In this document: one piece after another, positions 46,133 to 56,444 of the stretch
Position numbering within the stretch: position 1 is the first letter of the stretch
Layout of the letters: every line of letters starts with the position of its first letter
Origin: Mongoliitalea daihaiensis
GTDB taxonomy: Bacteria > Bacteroidota > Bacteroidia > Cytophagales > Cyclobacteriaceae
NCBI RefSeq assembly: GCF_021596945.1
Contig: NZ_CP063779.1
Coordinates: forward strand, 3,012,001 to 3,076,000
Length of the DNA: 64,000 nucleotides
Reading direction: 5' to 3'
Notes under the pieces: model-generated
The model's database searches: none
What the model was told of the DNA's origin: nothing
The model's input: the letters and a program-made list of their open reading frames with translations, nothing else
Program-made: the position numbers and the translations under genes

Positions 46133-49090
46133 TCAATACTGATTTGTACTGAATGTTCGCTCCGAAAGATGCTCATCTAGATCCAATCTCGAAACTCCGC
46201 TATTGATCCACTGATTCTCATTCTTTCCTTTTAAGTGAAAATCAAAAAATTCCAGCATACGTACACTGTAATCTTTTCTATTTTCAAGTTTAGAAAGTCC
46301 ATGATTTTCTCCTTTGTATTGTACCATGATAACTGGCTTTTTTAATCTTCGCAGGGCATTGTAATATTCAATTCCTTGAGTAAAATCCACTGCACCATCT
46401 TTATCATTATGTAACATTAATAAAGGAGTTTCTACATTTTTCACATGATATACAGGTGAGTTTCTATGGTAAGCATCCCAATTTTCCCATGGAGCTCCTC
46501 TAAATCTTCCTTGAGAAGACTCAAAAATCGACATATTACCTCCTCCTGTGTTCCAGTAAATCAAGTCATACATGGAAACCATATTCGTTAGTGGGGCTCC
46601 TGCCGCTGCTGCTTTAAATTGATTGGTTTGAGTAATTAGAAAAGATGTTTGATAACCTCCCCAAGAATGTCCATGGAGGCCCATCTTACTTTCATCAATC
46701 ACACCCGTTTTTAAAGCTTCTTTGACAGCTGGCAACACACACCATACGGCAGACATTCCAGGGTCGTCCATCTGATAGACAATATCTGGAATTAAAACTG
46801 CATATCCATTGGAGGTATAAACTGCAGGATTCCAGCCTGTTCCTGAAAAACCTGGATTGCTATAGCTATGCAGGGTTTGAGATAGTTTCTCGTAGTAATA
46901 GACAATGGTAGGATATTGTTGACCTTCTGTATAGTTGGCAGGTAAAAATAAAGCAGCTTGTAAGGTATCACCTTTATCCGATACGTAATCCACTAAGCGT
47001 GCCCCCGAAGACCAAGTGTATTTTTCTACATCTGGTGCATTTTGGGATAATTGATCAAGTTTACTTATGCTTGCATCTGTCAAATACACATTGGTAGGTT
47101 CTGCGAACCGTTCTTTGGTCAAGTAATAAACTTCTGCATTTTTAGCTTTGGTAAAACGGTTGATTGCGGCATCTTCCCAAATCAGCGCTTGTGGACCCGC
47201 AACTAATGCAGATTTCCCGCCCTCCACACGGGCAATTCCACTCTTTTTTGTCCATTCGCCGTAGATAGCGAAATATTGAGCTTTGCTTAAATCTATTCCT
47301 TTCTCTTCACGATCAAGAACGAATCTGCTCTGGTAGCGAATTTTATCTTTTCTCCCATTCTGGGTTATATTGGTTGCACTGACTCTGCCTGCTGTGACAG
47401 GTACTTGCCAGATATCCCAACCATCTCTTAACAGCACAAATTTGCTATCCGCAGACCATCCAATCGGACTATGCATAGGCAAAGTCACATTTCTATCATT
47501 GTCTTCATCTACAAAACTCACGTTTATGGATGTCGTCAATGCCTTTAATTCTTTGCTAGGAATATCATATACATGAAAATGGCCATCTTTAGCTAATAGC
47601 AACTTAGTGCCATCCGGTGATGGTCTGGGTAAAGAGGCAAAAGTAGGAAGATAAAATTTCTCAAATATCAGATTCTTTTCTCCAGTGTTTAGGTCAATGG
47701 TGTATATGTCCCGATAATTTTGACCATCCAAATTGATGTCGAGTTCATATGCTTGTAAGTCTAACCCTAAGCCAAATTGGTGCTTTGGGAGTAGTGTCAT
47801 TTCTCGGAAGCTGCTGTCTTGTAAGGATACAAACTGCTTCTTGGACACATCGTACATAGCATAGGTATTGAACATTTTATCCTGATTTTCCAATACCTGC
47901 TGTCTGGATTGCAGTCTGCTATCTTTCCAATGCCAGATCGTCATATCAGGTTTAGTTCCATCGACTGCTCCAATTGATTTTTCCGAAGAAGCAGTTGTTT
48001 TTGCAATTGCTTTTTTCAAATCATCCAGTGATTTCACCGTTGTATCAGCTAAGATTGCCTGTAATTTTACTTTTTCTAAAGAATCTTTGTTTGACTTAGG
48101 GCTGGTTTCGGCAATCGGCTCTTTTTTTTCTGGAACCAACGCATGGACTCCAAAAAACAACCTGTTTAAATCATTAGACCAAATGGGTGTCTTGTTGGGG
48201 CTAATAGTAGCACTTGAGGAGAAGTTTACACTATCCTTTTGAGGATCATAAATCGTCACCTGAGGTGCATTTAAGTTTTTAACACCGATTACTTTGCCAT
48301 GATCTTGTTTGTATTTTTTGTCTTTGACCATTTTTAGAAGAGCAAATGCACCTCCGTCTTCTGTCCAAGAGATGGAACGATACGTGGCAGCATCGGAGTC
48401 TAAAACCTCAGTTTTGCCAGAACTTAAGGTTAGTAAGTAAATTCCATTTCCTACTTGATTAGCTGCGTCTACAGCATAGGCTAAATAAGTGCCTGATTTA
48501 TTGAAACCAAAGGATGTGACATTTCCTATATTTTGCTTTTTACCGGATGCTAAGTGCAGTAAAACTAAATCAGAGCCTTTAGCATCTCCATTAGAACCTT
48601 CCCGATTCAAATTAATTGCCAGATGGGTAGCCGCAGTTCCATTGAAATTGAAGGAACCTACGTTTTCAAAGCTGGTTTTTTTGTAGTCATTGGAAAGATC
48701 GATCAGTGTCAATTTTTCTTTCAATCCTTTACCTCCTGATTTTGCAGCAGCTTTTCGCTCTTTATCGGTGGGGTATTCTTTGAACGCCAACCATTTCCCA
48801 TTTTCGGCAAAGGAAATGGAAGGAAAGCTGCTTGAACCGACCATAAATGTCTTCTTGACATTAGGATCACTTGTTTTTTGAAGAATTAATTCACTGTCGC
48901 CTTCTACCATGCCCATGACATGTACCATCCATTGACCATCAGGTGATAGCTGCACCGTTCCCAGATTAATGGATTTCCAAGAAGGGATATCTTGCCAAGT
49001 AATTGGTCGTGGTTCACTCGCTTGATTTTGAGCATGGACTTGGCCCAAAATCAAGAATAAACAGGTAAATAAAATCGTGTATTTTTTCAT
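46133..49090 (-). CDS. Exported S9 family serine peptidase (long form)
   Basis: The 985-residue protein has a signal peptide (ends VHAQNQ), a long N-terminal propeller part, and a C-terminal hydrolase domain with GLHGHSWGGYQ (Ser809), HNDKDGAVDF (Asp898) and GENHGLS (His930). The triad is complete. It resembles the 949-residue peptidase at 452-3301 more than its immediate neighbour, which suggests two related long-form genes in one genome. The propeller has an extra insert (about 330-400, Lys/Ser-rich). It lies 15 bp after the 723-residue peptidase gene in the same operon. Confidence 0.9.
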   Translation of the reverse strand: MKKYTILFTCLFLILGQVHAQNQASEPRPITWQDIPSWKSINLGTVQLSPDGQWMVHVMGMVEGDSELILQKTSDPNVKKTFMVGSSSFPSISFAENGKWLAFKEYPTDKERKAAAKSGGKGLKEKLTLIDLSNDYKKTSFENVGSFNFNGTAATHLAINLNREGSNGDAKGSDLVLLHLASGKKQNIGNVTSFGFNKSGTYLAYAVDAANQVGNGIYLLTLSSGKTEVLDSDAATYRSISWTEDGGAFALLKMVKDKKYKQDHGKVIGVKNLNAPQVTIYDPQKDSVNFSSSATISPNKTPIWSNDLNRLFFGVHALVPEKKEPIAETSPKSNKDSLEKVKLQAILADTTVKSLDDLKKAIAKTTASSEKSIGAVDGTKPDMTIWHWKDSRLQSRQQVLENQDKMFNTYAMYDVSKKQFVSLQDSSFREMTLLPKHQFGLGLDLQAYELDINLDGQNYRDIYTIDLNTGEKNLIFEKFYLPTFASLPRPSPDGTKLLLAKDGHFHVYDIPSKELKALTTSINVSFVDEDNDRNVTLPMHSPIGWSADSKFVLLRDGWDIWQVPVTAGRVSATNITQNGRKDKIRYQSRFVLDREEKGIDLSKAQYFAIYGEWTKKSGIARVEGGKSALVAGPQALIWEDAAINRFTKAKNAEVYYLTKERFAEPTNVYLTDASISKLDQLSQNAPDVEKYTWSSGARLVDYVSDKGDTLQAALFLPANYTEGQQYPTIVYYYEKLSQTLHSYSNPGFSGTGWNPAVYTSNGYAVLIPDIVYQMDDPGMSAVWCVLPAVKEALKTGVIDESKMGLHGHSWGGYQTSFLITQTNQFKAAAAGAPLTNMVSMYDLIYWNTGGGNMSIFESSQGRFRGAPWENWDAYHRNSPVYHVKNVETPLLMLHNDKDGAVDFTQGIEYYNALRRLKKPVIMVQYKGENHGLSKLENRKDYSVRMLEFFDFHLKGKNENQWINSGVSRLDLDEHLSERTFSTNQY

Positions 49091-49105
49091 TTGATTGTGT
49101 GTAAA

Positions 49106-51277
49106 TTAATTAGGATGGGTAACATATCTTTCAAAAAATTCAATAATTCTGGCCATTCGATCAATCCTTCTAGGAATGGCTCCTGAACGAGAAAGTTCGT
49201 GGCCTTCCCCAGGGTATCGTACATATTCAACCGGCTTACCCAGTATTTTCAAACTCTTGTATAGCAATTCAGATTGACGAACACCTGTTCTCAAGTCCTG
49301 GTCACCATGTTTAATTAATAGGGGAGTCTGTATGTTTTGAACGTATGTTTGTGGGCTGTTATAGTCCATGATTTCTTTTACCCCTTCTTCCCAAGGATAG
49401 CCAAAATGGTTAGGGACCAATCTCCAAGCATTTCCTTCTCCTAAAAAGAAGGTTAATTCATATACTCCTCTTTGAGCAAAGGCTGCTTTGAATCGGTGAT
49501 CATGTCCTACGATCCAAGCAGTCAAATATCCCGCATAGGAGCCTCCGGTAAGAAAGTATTGATCTTTATCTATCCAGGAATATTCCTCAGAAGCTTTATC
49601 TAAAGCAGCAAGTACATCTGAGGCAGGTCCATCACCCCAGTCTTGGAAGTTGCCTTTTTGAAAAGCCTTTCCATAGCCACCACTACCTCTAGGATTGGCA
49701 TATACTACTCCATAGCCTTTGGCTGCCATGACCTGAAACTCATGCCACATGGAAAATTCCCCTGGTCCCCACATAGCTGAAGGGCCGCCATGCATATTTA
49801 AGATTGTTGGATATTTTACACCTTCTTTGGCATCCACTGGAGGCATGACCCAATAGTCGATTTCAAAGCCATCAGCTGTCTGAAGCGTATGAAATGTTGG
49901 TTTGGAAACTTTTTTTCCAGCCAACCAAGACTCATTCCAACGGGAGATTTGTTGAGGATTGCGATTGTTTTGATCAGCCAAAAACATCTCTGAGATTTGT
50001 TCGACGGTGGTAAGACTGTAAACTAACTTTTGCCCAACCAAATCGAAACTACTAACCCCCACCTGACCGCTGATAATAGGGTCGACTTTCCCGCTTGCAA
50101 GGACAGCTTTCCATAGGTAAAAACCGCCGTTGCTAGCTCCTGTAAAGTAAAGATTTTGTGAATCTGAGGTCCAAGTAGGGGCAGATACAGATCTGTCAAG
50201 AACTTCTGTAAGCCATTTAAAACCTGTACCATCCGCTTTTAATACGCCAATCATGGATTGGTTGTACGATGGTTCTTCTACATTTTGTCCTCCCACAGCA
50301 ATCCATTTCCCATCAGGAGAAAATGTAGGATTTCCAATTCGGTAGTTTTCCAATCCAAAAAATTTTGTAGCCTTTTTATTGGAGAGGTCAATTTTCCAAA
50401 CTTCTGTAGTGTTGCTCTCATCCGGGTGAATTTCGTTGAATAGAGAAGAGGCCAGTATGCTGCGCATATCCGGACTCCAAGTAGCTCCAAAAAAACTTTG
50501 AAATCCCTGGGTAATTATTTCGGTAGTGCCCTCACTTACATCCACTATACCCAAATGGGAAAAATTCAATTCAGGATTGAGATCTAGTTCACCTAAAAAA
50601 TTTAATCGATCAATCACTTTTGGGTCATTTTTGGAGTTGTTCTTCGCTAGGTAAGCACGAAGTTCTTCCAAACTGCCGTCAGGATTTGGCTTAATTTCCT
50701 CTGTTGACATGCCAGCTTGTATTGCCTTGTAGTTAGGCTCGTCGCCGTAGCTTCTACCTGGTCTTGGTTGTTGCCAATCGGGAGTTCCTTCAATAGCCCA
50801 AATTGGGAGCGTCACAGAGAATAGGATTTTCTTACTATCTGGAGACCAAACGGGATTTGATGCACCGTTTTTTTCTTTGGTCAATTGTTGGCTCTCACCA
50901 CCCGCTGTGGGTAAAATATAGAGTTGGGGTTTCCCGTCTTTGACACGTGTAAATGCCAATAACTTCCCGTCTGGAGACAGTTCAAATGAGGACACATTGT
51001 AATCAGAGGAAGTGACTGGCATACTTAGAAAAGGGGCTTTCAATTCGGTTTTCCAGATTTGTGCTTTGTATTCATAGGTTTCATCACCGGTGACAGCGAT
51101 ATGATTTTTGACGTAAAACACTTGAGACCCGTCAGGGCTGATTTGATGCCTTGTGGTTTGAGTGATCTTGGTTAGATCCGTAATGAGAACTTTCTCTTTT
51201 TGTTGTCCAAAGGATAAATGCACCAGACATACCCAAAGTAGAAGGAATAAGGACTTTTTAAGATGTGTATAATCCAT
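49106..51277 (-). CDS. Exported S9 family peptidase (acylaminoacyl/dipeptidyl type)
   Basis: The 723-residue protein has a signal peptide (ends LSFGQQ), a propeller with WD-like PDGKxLAFTR and VWSPDSKKILF repeats, and a catalytic domain with LTGGSYAGYL (Ser580), HGDQDLRTG (Asp661) and GEGHELSRSG (His693). The pattern suits the S9C acylaminoacyl-peptidase group and the DPP5-like exported peptidases of Bacteroidota, which feed amino acid uptake by releasing dipeptides. It is the first gene of a two-gene peptidase operon. Confidence 0.92.
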   Translation of the reverse strand: MDYTHLKKSLFLLLWVCLVHLSFGQQKEKVLITDLTKITQTTRHQISPDGSQVFYVKNHIAVTGDETYEYKAQIWKTELKAPFLSMPVTSSDYNVSSFELSPDGKLLAFTRVKDGKPQLYILPTAGGESQQLTKEKNGASNPVWSPDSKKILFSVTLPIWAIEGTPDWQQPRPGRSYGDEPNYKAIQAGMSTEEIKPNPDGSLEELRAYLAKNNSKNDPKVIDRLNFLGELDLNPELNFSHLGIVDVSEGTTEIITQGFQSFFGATWSPDMRSILASSLFNEIHPDESNTTEVWKIDLSNKKATKFFGLENYRIGNPTFSPDGKWIAVGGQNVEEPSYNQSMIGVLKADGTGFKWLTEVLDRSVSAPTWTSDSQNLYFTGASNGGFYLWKAVLASGKVDPIISGQVGVSSFDLVGQKLVYSLTTVEQISEMFLADQNNRNPQQISRWNESWLAGKKVSKPTFHTLQTADGFEIDYWVMPPVDAKEGVKYPTILNMHGGPSAMWGPGEFSMWHEFQVMAAKGYGVVYANPRGSGGYGKAFQKGNFQDWGDGPASDVLAALDKASEEYSWIDKDQYFLTGGSYAGYLTAWIVGHDHRFKAAFAQRGVYELTFFLGEGNAWRLVPNHFGYPWEEGVKEIMDYNSPQTYVQNIQTPLLIKHGDQDLRTGVRQSELLYKSLKILGKPVEYVRYPGEGHELSRSGAIPRRIDRMARIIEFFERYVTHPN

Positions 51278-51372
51278 GAGTTAATTTATTTGTAGAACGG
51301 AACACGAGTTTTGCATTAATTTGCTAATTTACTGCTAAATCAGTTTGTTTAGCTTCCCTTTATGCCAAGGAT

Positions 51373-54252
51373 ATGACCGTATTTAAAAAAACAGAAAACC
51401 CCATGTCCTTTTTTATATCCAAAGAAACGGAACTTTCTTTTTTGAGAGGAATCATGCGCCGAAGTTTGGATATGGTAGCGATTTTGGATAAAAATGGCTA
51501 TTATAAATACATCAGTCCTGCAGTCATTGATATTTTAGGGTATGAACCCAGTCAAATTATAGGTAAATCTTTTCGAGAATTTGTAGCCAAAGGGGCGATT
51601 GAGATCGATTTGCTGATATTTGATCAATTGCTGCAATCAAAGGAACAAATGAAAGTCAATTTCTGGATGCGGAAAGCAAATGGGTCAAGAATGTTGATCG
51701 AAAACTTAGCAATCAATTTATTTGATGACCCCAATATTCAAGGTGTTTTATTCAATGGTAGAGATATCACAGATCTTTTTTATACAAAAAGTGCTTTGGA
51801 TAAAAAGTATAAATTGGAAAGTTTACTGGCAAGCCTATCGACCAAATTTTTAAATTCAGTCTATTCCAATCTAGATGAAGCATTTAATGATTCATTAGAA
51901 CAAATGACTGCTTTTTTTAAAGCAGAAAAGGGATTTATTTATCAGGTCAAATCCGAAAAAAGTAAATTTGAACTTGCCTTTCAATGGGAGGAAAAGTTGG
52001 GGTATTTACCAAAAAATATTGATCGAGAATCTTTCGTTAACTTTTTGACTGCTTATGATTCCGAAGGAATAGTATTACTTCATGAGAATGAGGAGGTTTC
52101 GGAAGTTTATACTGTTTTTCCTCGCATTTTTTGTGAATCTAAGAGTTGTAATATTTTGTTGATTCCATTTTATGCAGCGAATGTTCTTTCTGGTTTTTTT
52201 GGAATCAGCGGCTTTGAAAATAAAGATTTTTGGAGTGTGAAAGATCTATTAGTTATCAAGCAATTAGGAGATATTTTTTCAGGCGCATTTGTCAATCGAT
52301 CGATCAAAAAGCAATTGGATAGAAATGAAAATTTATTGATAAATACAGAGATATTAGCAAAATCCGGTTCTTGGCGCTACAGTTCCAATCAAAAACGTGT
52401 TGTTATCACCCCAGGATTTAGAGATTTATTCGAATTACAATCTCCCAATTTAAATATCCCTATCAGAGAGGCATTGAAGTTAATTTCACCCAAAGATCTA
52501 CCAGTATTCATTCAAAAAGTCCGAAATACCATTCGAAACGGAGCGAGTGAAACAGGAGAGTTAATGATTCATTCAGCAAAAGGAGTTCAAAAATTTGTAT
52601 ATTTCAGTATTCAGTCCAAACCGGATTTTGAATTAAAGAAGCCCGAACTCTATGGTTATCTGACTGATATAACAGCAATCAAAAAAAGTAGGGAAGAGAT
52701 TGTCAAAAGTGAGGAGAAGTTTAGAACCTTGGTTGAAGATAGTACGGAGATAATATTTTCTTTGCAGCGGGACCTTACTATTACCTATTTATCACCCAAT
52801 ATTGAACAATATTTAGGTTTTGAATCGTCTAAAGTTATAGGTTCCAAACTAACTCAGTTTATGCACCCAACTGATTTGGAGGCTTTTGAGCGTTTTTTAC
52901 GAGAAGATGAAGGCTTTTTGTCCAAAACTCAGTTTTTAGAGTTTAGGCTCAGAACTAAAGATGAAACATACAAGACATTTGCTTCTAATGCCAAGCTGGT
53001 GTATACGAGTGATGGGGAGTTTTTGTACAATGGCATCGCACGAGATGTCACCAAGTTGAGAGAAGCTCAAAAAGAACTAATTTTGGCTAAAGAGCGTGCT
53101 GAGATGGCAGCGAATGCAAAAACGCAATTTTTGTCAATCATGAGTCATGAAATCAGAACTCCCATGAATGCGGTCATCGGATTGACGCATTTACTCATTG
53201 AAGATAATCCAAGACCTGATCAAATAGAAAATCTGAAAACCCTACAGTTTTCGGCAGAAAACCTATTAGGCTTGATTAATGATATTTTGGATTTCAATAA
53301 GATGGAGTCAGGGAAGTTGCAAATAGAGTATATATCCATCGACTTAAAAAATCTGATAGGAAGAATGCTTGCTTCCTATAAGTTTCAAGCCAGGGAAAAA
53401 GAATTGCAGATCATTTTTGAATACGATGATCAAATCCCAAGTACGCTCTTAGGAGACCCCGTAAGAATTGGACAAATCATCAATAACCTTGTTTCCAATG
53501 CAATTAAATTCACTGAAAAGGGCTTTGTAAGGGTAGCCGTAATACCTAAGAAGTCAAATGCCGAATCGATAGAACTAGAATTTATTATTCAGGATAGCGG
53601 TATTGGGATACCTCCAGATAAGTTGATGCATATTTTTGATGCATTTACGCAAGCGAGCACTGAGACAACCCGTAAATTCGGTGGAACTGGTTTGGGTCTT
53701 GCCATTGTAAAAAAGCTTATTCAGCTTTTTGGAAGTGAGATAATGGTCAAGAGCGAGCTAAATAAAGGGACGAGCGTCAGTTTTGTGTTGACACTTCCAA
53801 AAGCCAAAATAGCAATCGACTCCTCTGTCCCAAAGATAGTGCAAGTAAAAGAGAGTCTACTGAATGCTCATATTTTGATTGCGGAAGACAATATTGTCAA
53901 TCAACTGATGATCAAGAAATTTATGAAAAAGTGGGGGGTAGGAGATTTTACCATTGTCAATGATGGAGAAGAGGCAATCGAAATTTTGCAAAAAGAAAGT
54001 TTTGATCTAATTGTACTAGATCTTCAGATGCCCAAAAAGGATGGGATTGAGGTAGCCAAGTTCGTGCGTACACATTCAGATAAGATTTTACGAACATTAC
54101 CGATCATAGCAATGACAGCCTCTCCTTGGGAGGAGATTCAGGAGCAGTTTGAGGCTTTAAAAATGAACGATTATGTGCCTAAACCTTTTAATCCTGACAG
54201 CATGTATGCTAAACTGGTCAAACACTTGCAACATAATTTGAGTAATTCTTGA
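51373..54252 (+). CDS. Soluble hybrid histidine kinase (PAS/GAF-HisKA-HATPase-REC)
   Basis: This 959-residue protein has no membrane segment. A PAS domain (about 25-135) is followed by a GAF-like region (about 140-310), two more PAS-like domains (about 320-430 and 440-555), HisKA with SHEIRTPMN and His592, HATPase_c (NAIKFTE, DSGIGIP, GTGLGLAIV) and a receiver with Asp883 in VLDLQMPKKDG. It would sense a cytosolic signal such as redox or a small ligand, but no heme or flavin residue can be named. A Met at residue 11 is an alternative start. It lies divergent to the S9 peptidases. Confidence 0.92.
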   Translation: MTVFKKTENPMSFFISKETELSFLRGIMRRSLDMVAILDKNGYYKYISPAVIDILGYEPSQIIGKSFREFVAKGAIEIDLLIFDQLLQSKEQMKVNFWMRKANGSRMLIENLAINLFDDPNIQGVLFNGRDITDLFYTKSALDKKYKLESLLASLSTKFLNSVYSNLDEAFNDSLEQMTAFFKAEKGFIYQVKSEKSKFELAFQWEEKLGYLPKNIDRESFVNFLTAYDSEGIVLLHENEEVSEVYTVFPRIFCESKSCNILLIPFYAANVLSGFFGISGFENKDFWSVKDLLVIKQLGDIFSGAFVNRSIKKQLDRNENLLINTEILAKSGSWRYSSNQKRVVITPGFRDLFELQSPNLNIPIREALKLISPKDLPVFIQKVRNTIRNGASETGELMIHSAKGVQKFVYFSIQSKPDFELKKPELYGYLTDITAIKKSREEIVKSEEKFRTLVEDSTEIIFSLQRDLTITYLSPNIEQYLGFESSKVIGSKLTQFMHPTDLEAFERFLREDEGFLSKTQFLEFRLRTKDETYKTFASNAKLVYTSDGEFLYNGIARDVTKLREAQKELILAKERAEMAANAKTQFLSIMSHEIRTPMNAVIGLTHLLIEDNPRPDQIENLKTLQFSAENLLGLINDILDFNKMESGKLQIEYISIDLKNLIGRMLASYKFQAREKELQIIFEYDDQIPSTLLGDPVRIGQIINNLVSNAIKFTEKGFVRVAVIPKKSNAESIELEFIIQDSGIGIPPDKLMHIFDAFTQASTETTRKFGGTGLGLAIVKKLIQLFGSEIMVKSELNKGTSVSFVLTLPKAKIAIDSSVPKIVQVKESLLNAHILIAEDNIVNQLMIKKFMKKWGVGDFTIVNDGEEAIEILQKESFDLIVLDLQMPKKDGIEVAKFVRTHSDKILRTLPIIAMTASPWEEIQEQFEALKMNDYVPKPFNPDSMYAKLVKHLQHNLSNS

Positions 54253-54280
54253 TGTTTGCCCAACATTAGGCGTATTTTTG
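54249..54280 (+). promoter_or_regulatory. Possible promoter of the 54298 gene
   Basis: TATTTTTG (54273-54280) is an exact TAnnTTTG box 18 bp before the ATG at 54298. The best upstream box is TTG at 54249 (21-bp spacer). It supports the later ATG as start of the downstream gene. Confidence 0.4.
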
Positions 54281-54297
54281 AGTACAAAATTGGTGCG

Positions 54298-55605
54298 ATG
54301 AAAAAAATTGTAGGGCTTCTAATCAGTCTTTTGTTTTTCCACGAACTACATGCCCAAAGTAATTTGAGCAATCGTTCGACTTTTTATGGAACTATTGGGA
54401 CGACTAGTGCTAATTTGAGGGAGTTTAATAATCTATTGGAAGACAAAGGGTTAAGTTCTTTGAGAAAGGGGTACTCCAATTATACAATTGGGTATATGGC
54501 CCGGTTCAATGATTTTATTTTAGGCCTTGAAGTAATCCAAAGTACGAGCCCTCGAGCAGACTTTGATGATTATCAAATCGGTTACCGAACCTCGCGGGCG
54601 ATGCTAAACGTGGGTTTTTCTTTTACCGAAGAGGGAAGGTTTCAATTGATTCATTACATGGCTATTGGAACTGGCTCATTGAATTTTCAAATGATTAATC
54701 CCGAGGAGCCATCAACTTTTAATCAGTTTATGACAGACCCAAGGCAAGGATTTATTTTGAGAGATGGAGATATTCACCGTGGTAGTTTGAATTTGACAGG
54801 TTTTCTAACAGAATTCGGTTTTCATTTAGCATATGATTTTCCGATCCCTGGAAGAAATGAAGCCTTGGAACTGATTGCGAAGTTTGGGTATTCCTTTTCA
54901 CCATTTGAAGATTCATGGAAACTCAATGGCATGAGTTTTAGCTCTACGCAGAGTGGAGCGTTTTTGCGAGTGGGGGCAGGGATATCTATCCCAGATCATA
55001 ATTACTTTTATAAAGATGCCGATATAGGGGTTCATTTTTTGGGAAGTATGAATTTTACCAGTCCTACAAATCTCAATGAAAAATTAGCAGAGAACGGCCT
55101 AAATACCTTTGGAGGCAGACCAAATAATTGGGGATTGAAGGTTCTTGGATATAACAAAGATTGGTTATATGGAGTCGATTTGTATAACCTCGGCATGAGT
55201 GGACAAGCCAATGAACAGTACAATCATACCCTCAACTCCGTCCGACTTTATGCCAATCTAGGGAAAAAGTTTTTTGAATTCAAAAACATTGAAATGGGTG
55301 TTCTGGGAGGTCTTGGATATGGAAATCTTCGCTATACCTTGATAAACCCATCCAAACCGGATTTTCCTACGTTGTTTGAAAACCCCAATTTTGATGGGAG
55401 ACTTACAGGCAGGGGATTGATGGTCAAGCCAGAGGTATATCTTGGATATGGGCTTCCGCTGGCTTTAGGTAAATTCTTTAAATTATTTGCAGCAGTACAT
55501 GCAGGATACGAGCAGCCTATAGGTGCCTACAGATTAGGAGATCTAGGTATGAGCTCTTACATGAGCAATCCCTATGTGCAATTCAGTATTGGTATCAGGC
55601 CTTAG
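54298..55605 (+). CDS. Hypothetical outer-membrane-type beta-barrel protein
   Basis: The protein is 435 residues from ATG 54298, where a good signal peptide begins (MKKIVGLLISLLFF ... LHAQS). The frame is open to a TTG at 54256, but that lies upstream of the -7 box. The mature part has two similar halves, each with a YxxFGG/LG(Y/F)GN pattern and long amphipathic strands, and ends VQFSIGIRP as in outer-membrane barrels. No family was recognised. Its stop overlaps that of the convergent RidA gene by 4 bp. Confidence 0.7.
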   Translation: MKKIVGLLISLLFFHELHAQSNLSNRSTFYGTIGTTSANLREFNNLLEDKGLSSLRKGYSNYTIGYMARFNDFILGLEVIQSTSPRADFDDYQIGYRTSRAMLNVGFSFTEEGRFQLIHYMAIGTGSLNFQMINPEEPSTFNQFMTDPRQGFILRDGDIHRGSLNLTGFLTEFGFHLAYDFPIPGRNEALELIAKFGYSFSPFEDSWKLNGMSFSSTQSGAFLRVGAGISIPDHNYFYKDADIGVHFLGSMNFTSPTNLNEKLAENGLNTFGGRPNNWGLKVLGYNKDWLYGVDLYNLGMSGQANEQYNHTLNSVRLYANLGKKFFEFKNIEMGVLGGLGYGNLRYTLINPSKPDFPTLFENPNFDGRLTGRGLMVKPEVYLGYGLPLALGKFFKLFAAVHAGYEQPIGAYRLGDLGMSSYMSNPYVQFSIGIRP

Positions 55606-56165
55606 TCCTCTACTTCTACGATCAGTTCGATCTCTACAGCAAAACCTAATGGAAGGGAGTTCATGCCGACAGCGGATCGGGCATGTTTTCCCTTTTCCCC
55701 AAAAACATCTACCATCAAATCGGAAAATCCATTGATTACTTGTGGGTGCTGAGTGAAATCACTGTCAGCATGGACCATGCCGAATACCTTCACAATTTGT
55801 TTTACTCGATTCAAATCTCCAAGTTCTGCCTTCAATACGGCTAATTGTGCAATGCCGGTCAATCTTGCAGCTTCTCTTCCTTCATCTATACTTAGATCCT
55901 TTCCAACTTTTCCTAGTATATACCCTCCTTCTGGAAGTTGAGGTCCTTTCCCAGCTAAAAATAGGAGATTTCCTGTCCGAACAACATGTACGTAATTTGC
56001 AAGGGGTGTGGAAAGTTCAGGTAGGAAAATTCCCAGTTCTTGGAGTTTTGCCTCCGCGTCCCAGGTATTATTTTCAGCTGCAGGTGAGCTTGGAGTTCGT
56101 GTTACACCATCATTATTTGGTGTACAACCAAGAATAAAGAGCCCTATTATAATCAAATATCTCAT
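55602..56165 (-). CDS. RidA family lipoprotein
   Basis: The 187-residue protein has a lipoprotein signal (FILGC, Cys14), a Pro/Ser-rich linker, and a RidA/YjgF domain (about 42-185). The conserved Arg of the family (HARSAVG, like Arg105 in E. coli RidA) is present, as is the VxVFGMVHAD block. RidA removes reactive 2-aminoacrylate or other imines, normally in the cytosol; here it is membrane-anchored outside the cytoplasm, so the substrate is probably different. It is divergent from the methionine operon. Confidence 0.88.
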   Translation of the reverse strand: MRYLIIIGLFILGCTPNNDGVTRTPSSPAAENNTWDAEAKLQELGIFLPELSTPLANYVHVVRTGNLLFLAGKGPQLPEGGYILGKVGKDLSIDEGREAARLTGIAQLAVLKAELGDLNRVKQIVKVFGMVHADSDFTQHPQVINGFSDLMVDVFGEKGKHARSAVGMNSLPLGFAVEIELIVEVED

Positions 56166-56277
56166 GGGATGTTTTTTTTATTTACAATTTAAGCAATGTT
56201 TCTCCTCAATTTTGAAGATTTCATTTTTTTGAAGGTATAATTTTGTAAAAAAGTCCAATAAATTCACCTTTTGTCCG

Positions 56278-56285
56278 TACTTTTG
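56278..56285 (+). promoter_or_regulatory. -7 box of the methionine operon
   Basis: TACTTTTG is an exact TAnnTTTG box. Transcription would start about 6 nt later, at the first base of the riboswitch P1 helix (56292), as expected. No clear -33 box was found. Confidence 0.5.
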
Positions 56286-56288
56286 AGC

Positions 56289-56390
56289 TTGCTTATCGAG
56301 AAAGACTGAGGGATGGGCCCTATGACGTCTTAGCAACCTGTATTCAAGGTGCTAACTCCCCTTCCGGAAATGCCGGAAAAAGATGAGCGG
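56289..56390 (+). promoter_or_regulatory. SAM-I (S-box) riboswitch
   Basis: The region has the S-box consensus in order: CTTATCGAGA (P1 left, 56292), a GACTGAGGGATGGGCCC / TGACGTC / TTAGCAACC core, GGTGCTAACTCC, a CCGGAAATGCCGG hairpin, and AAGATGAG (P1 right, to 56387). It binds S-adenosylmethionine and turns off the downstream genes when SAM is high. ATCTTCCGG at 56405-56413 can pair with CCGGAAAAAGAT (56373-56384), which would break P1: a likely alternative fold. Distance to metH is 55 nt, so control may be transcriptional or translational. Confidence 0.93.
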
Positions 56391-56444
56391 TTGATTCTCT
56401 TTTTATCTTCCGGTTCTACTCGTATAAGCTTTTTATGAACGATT

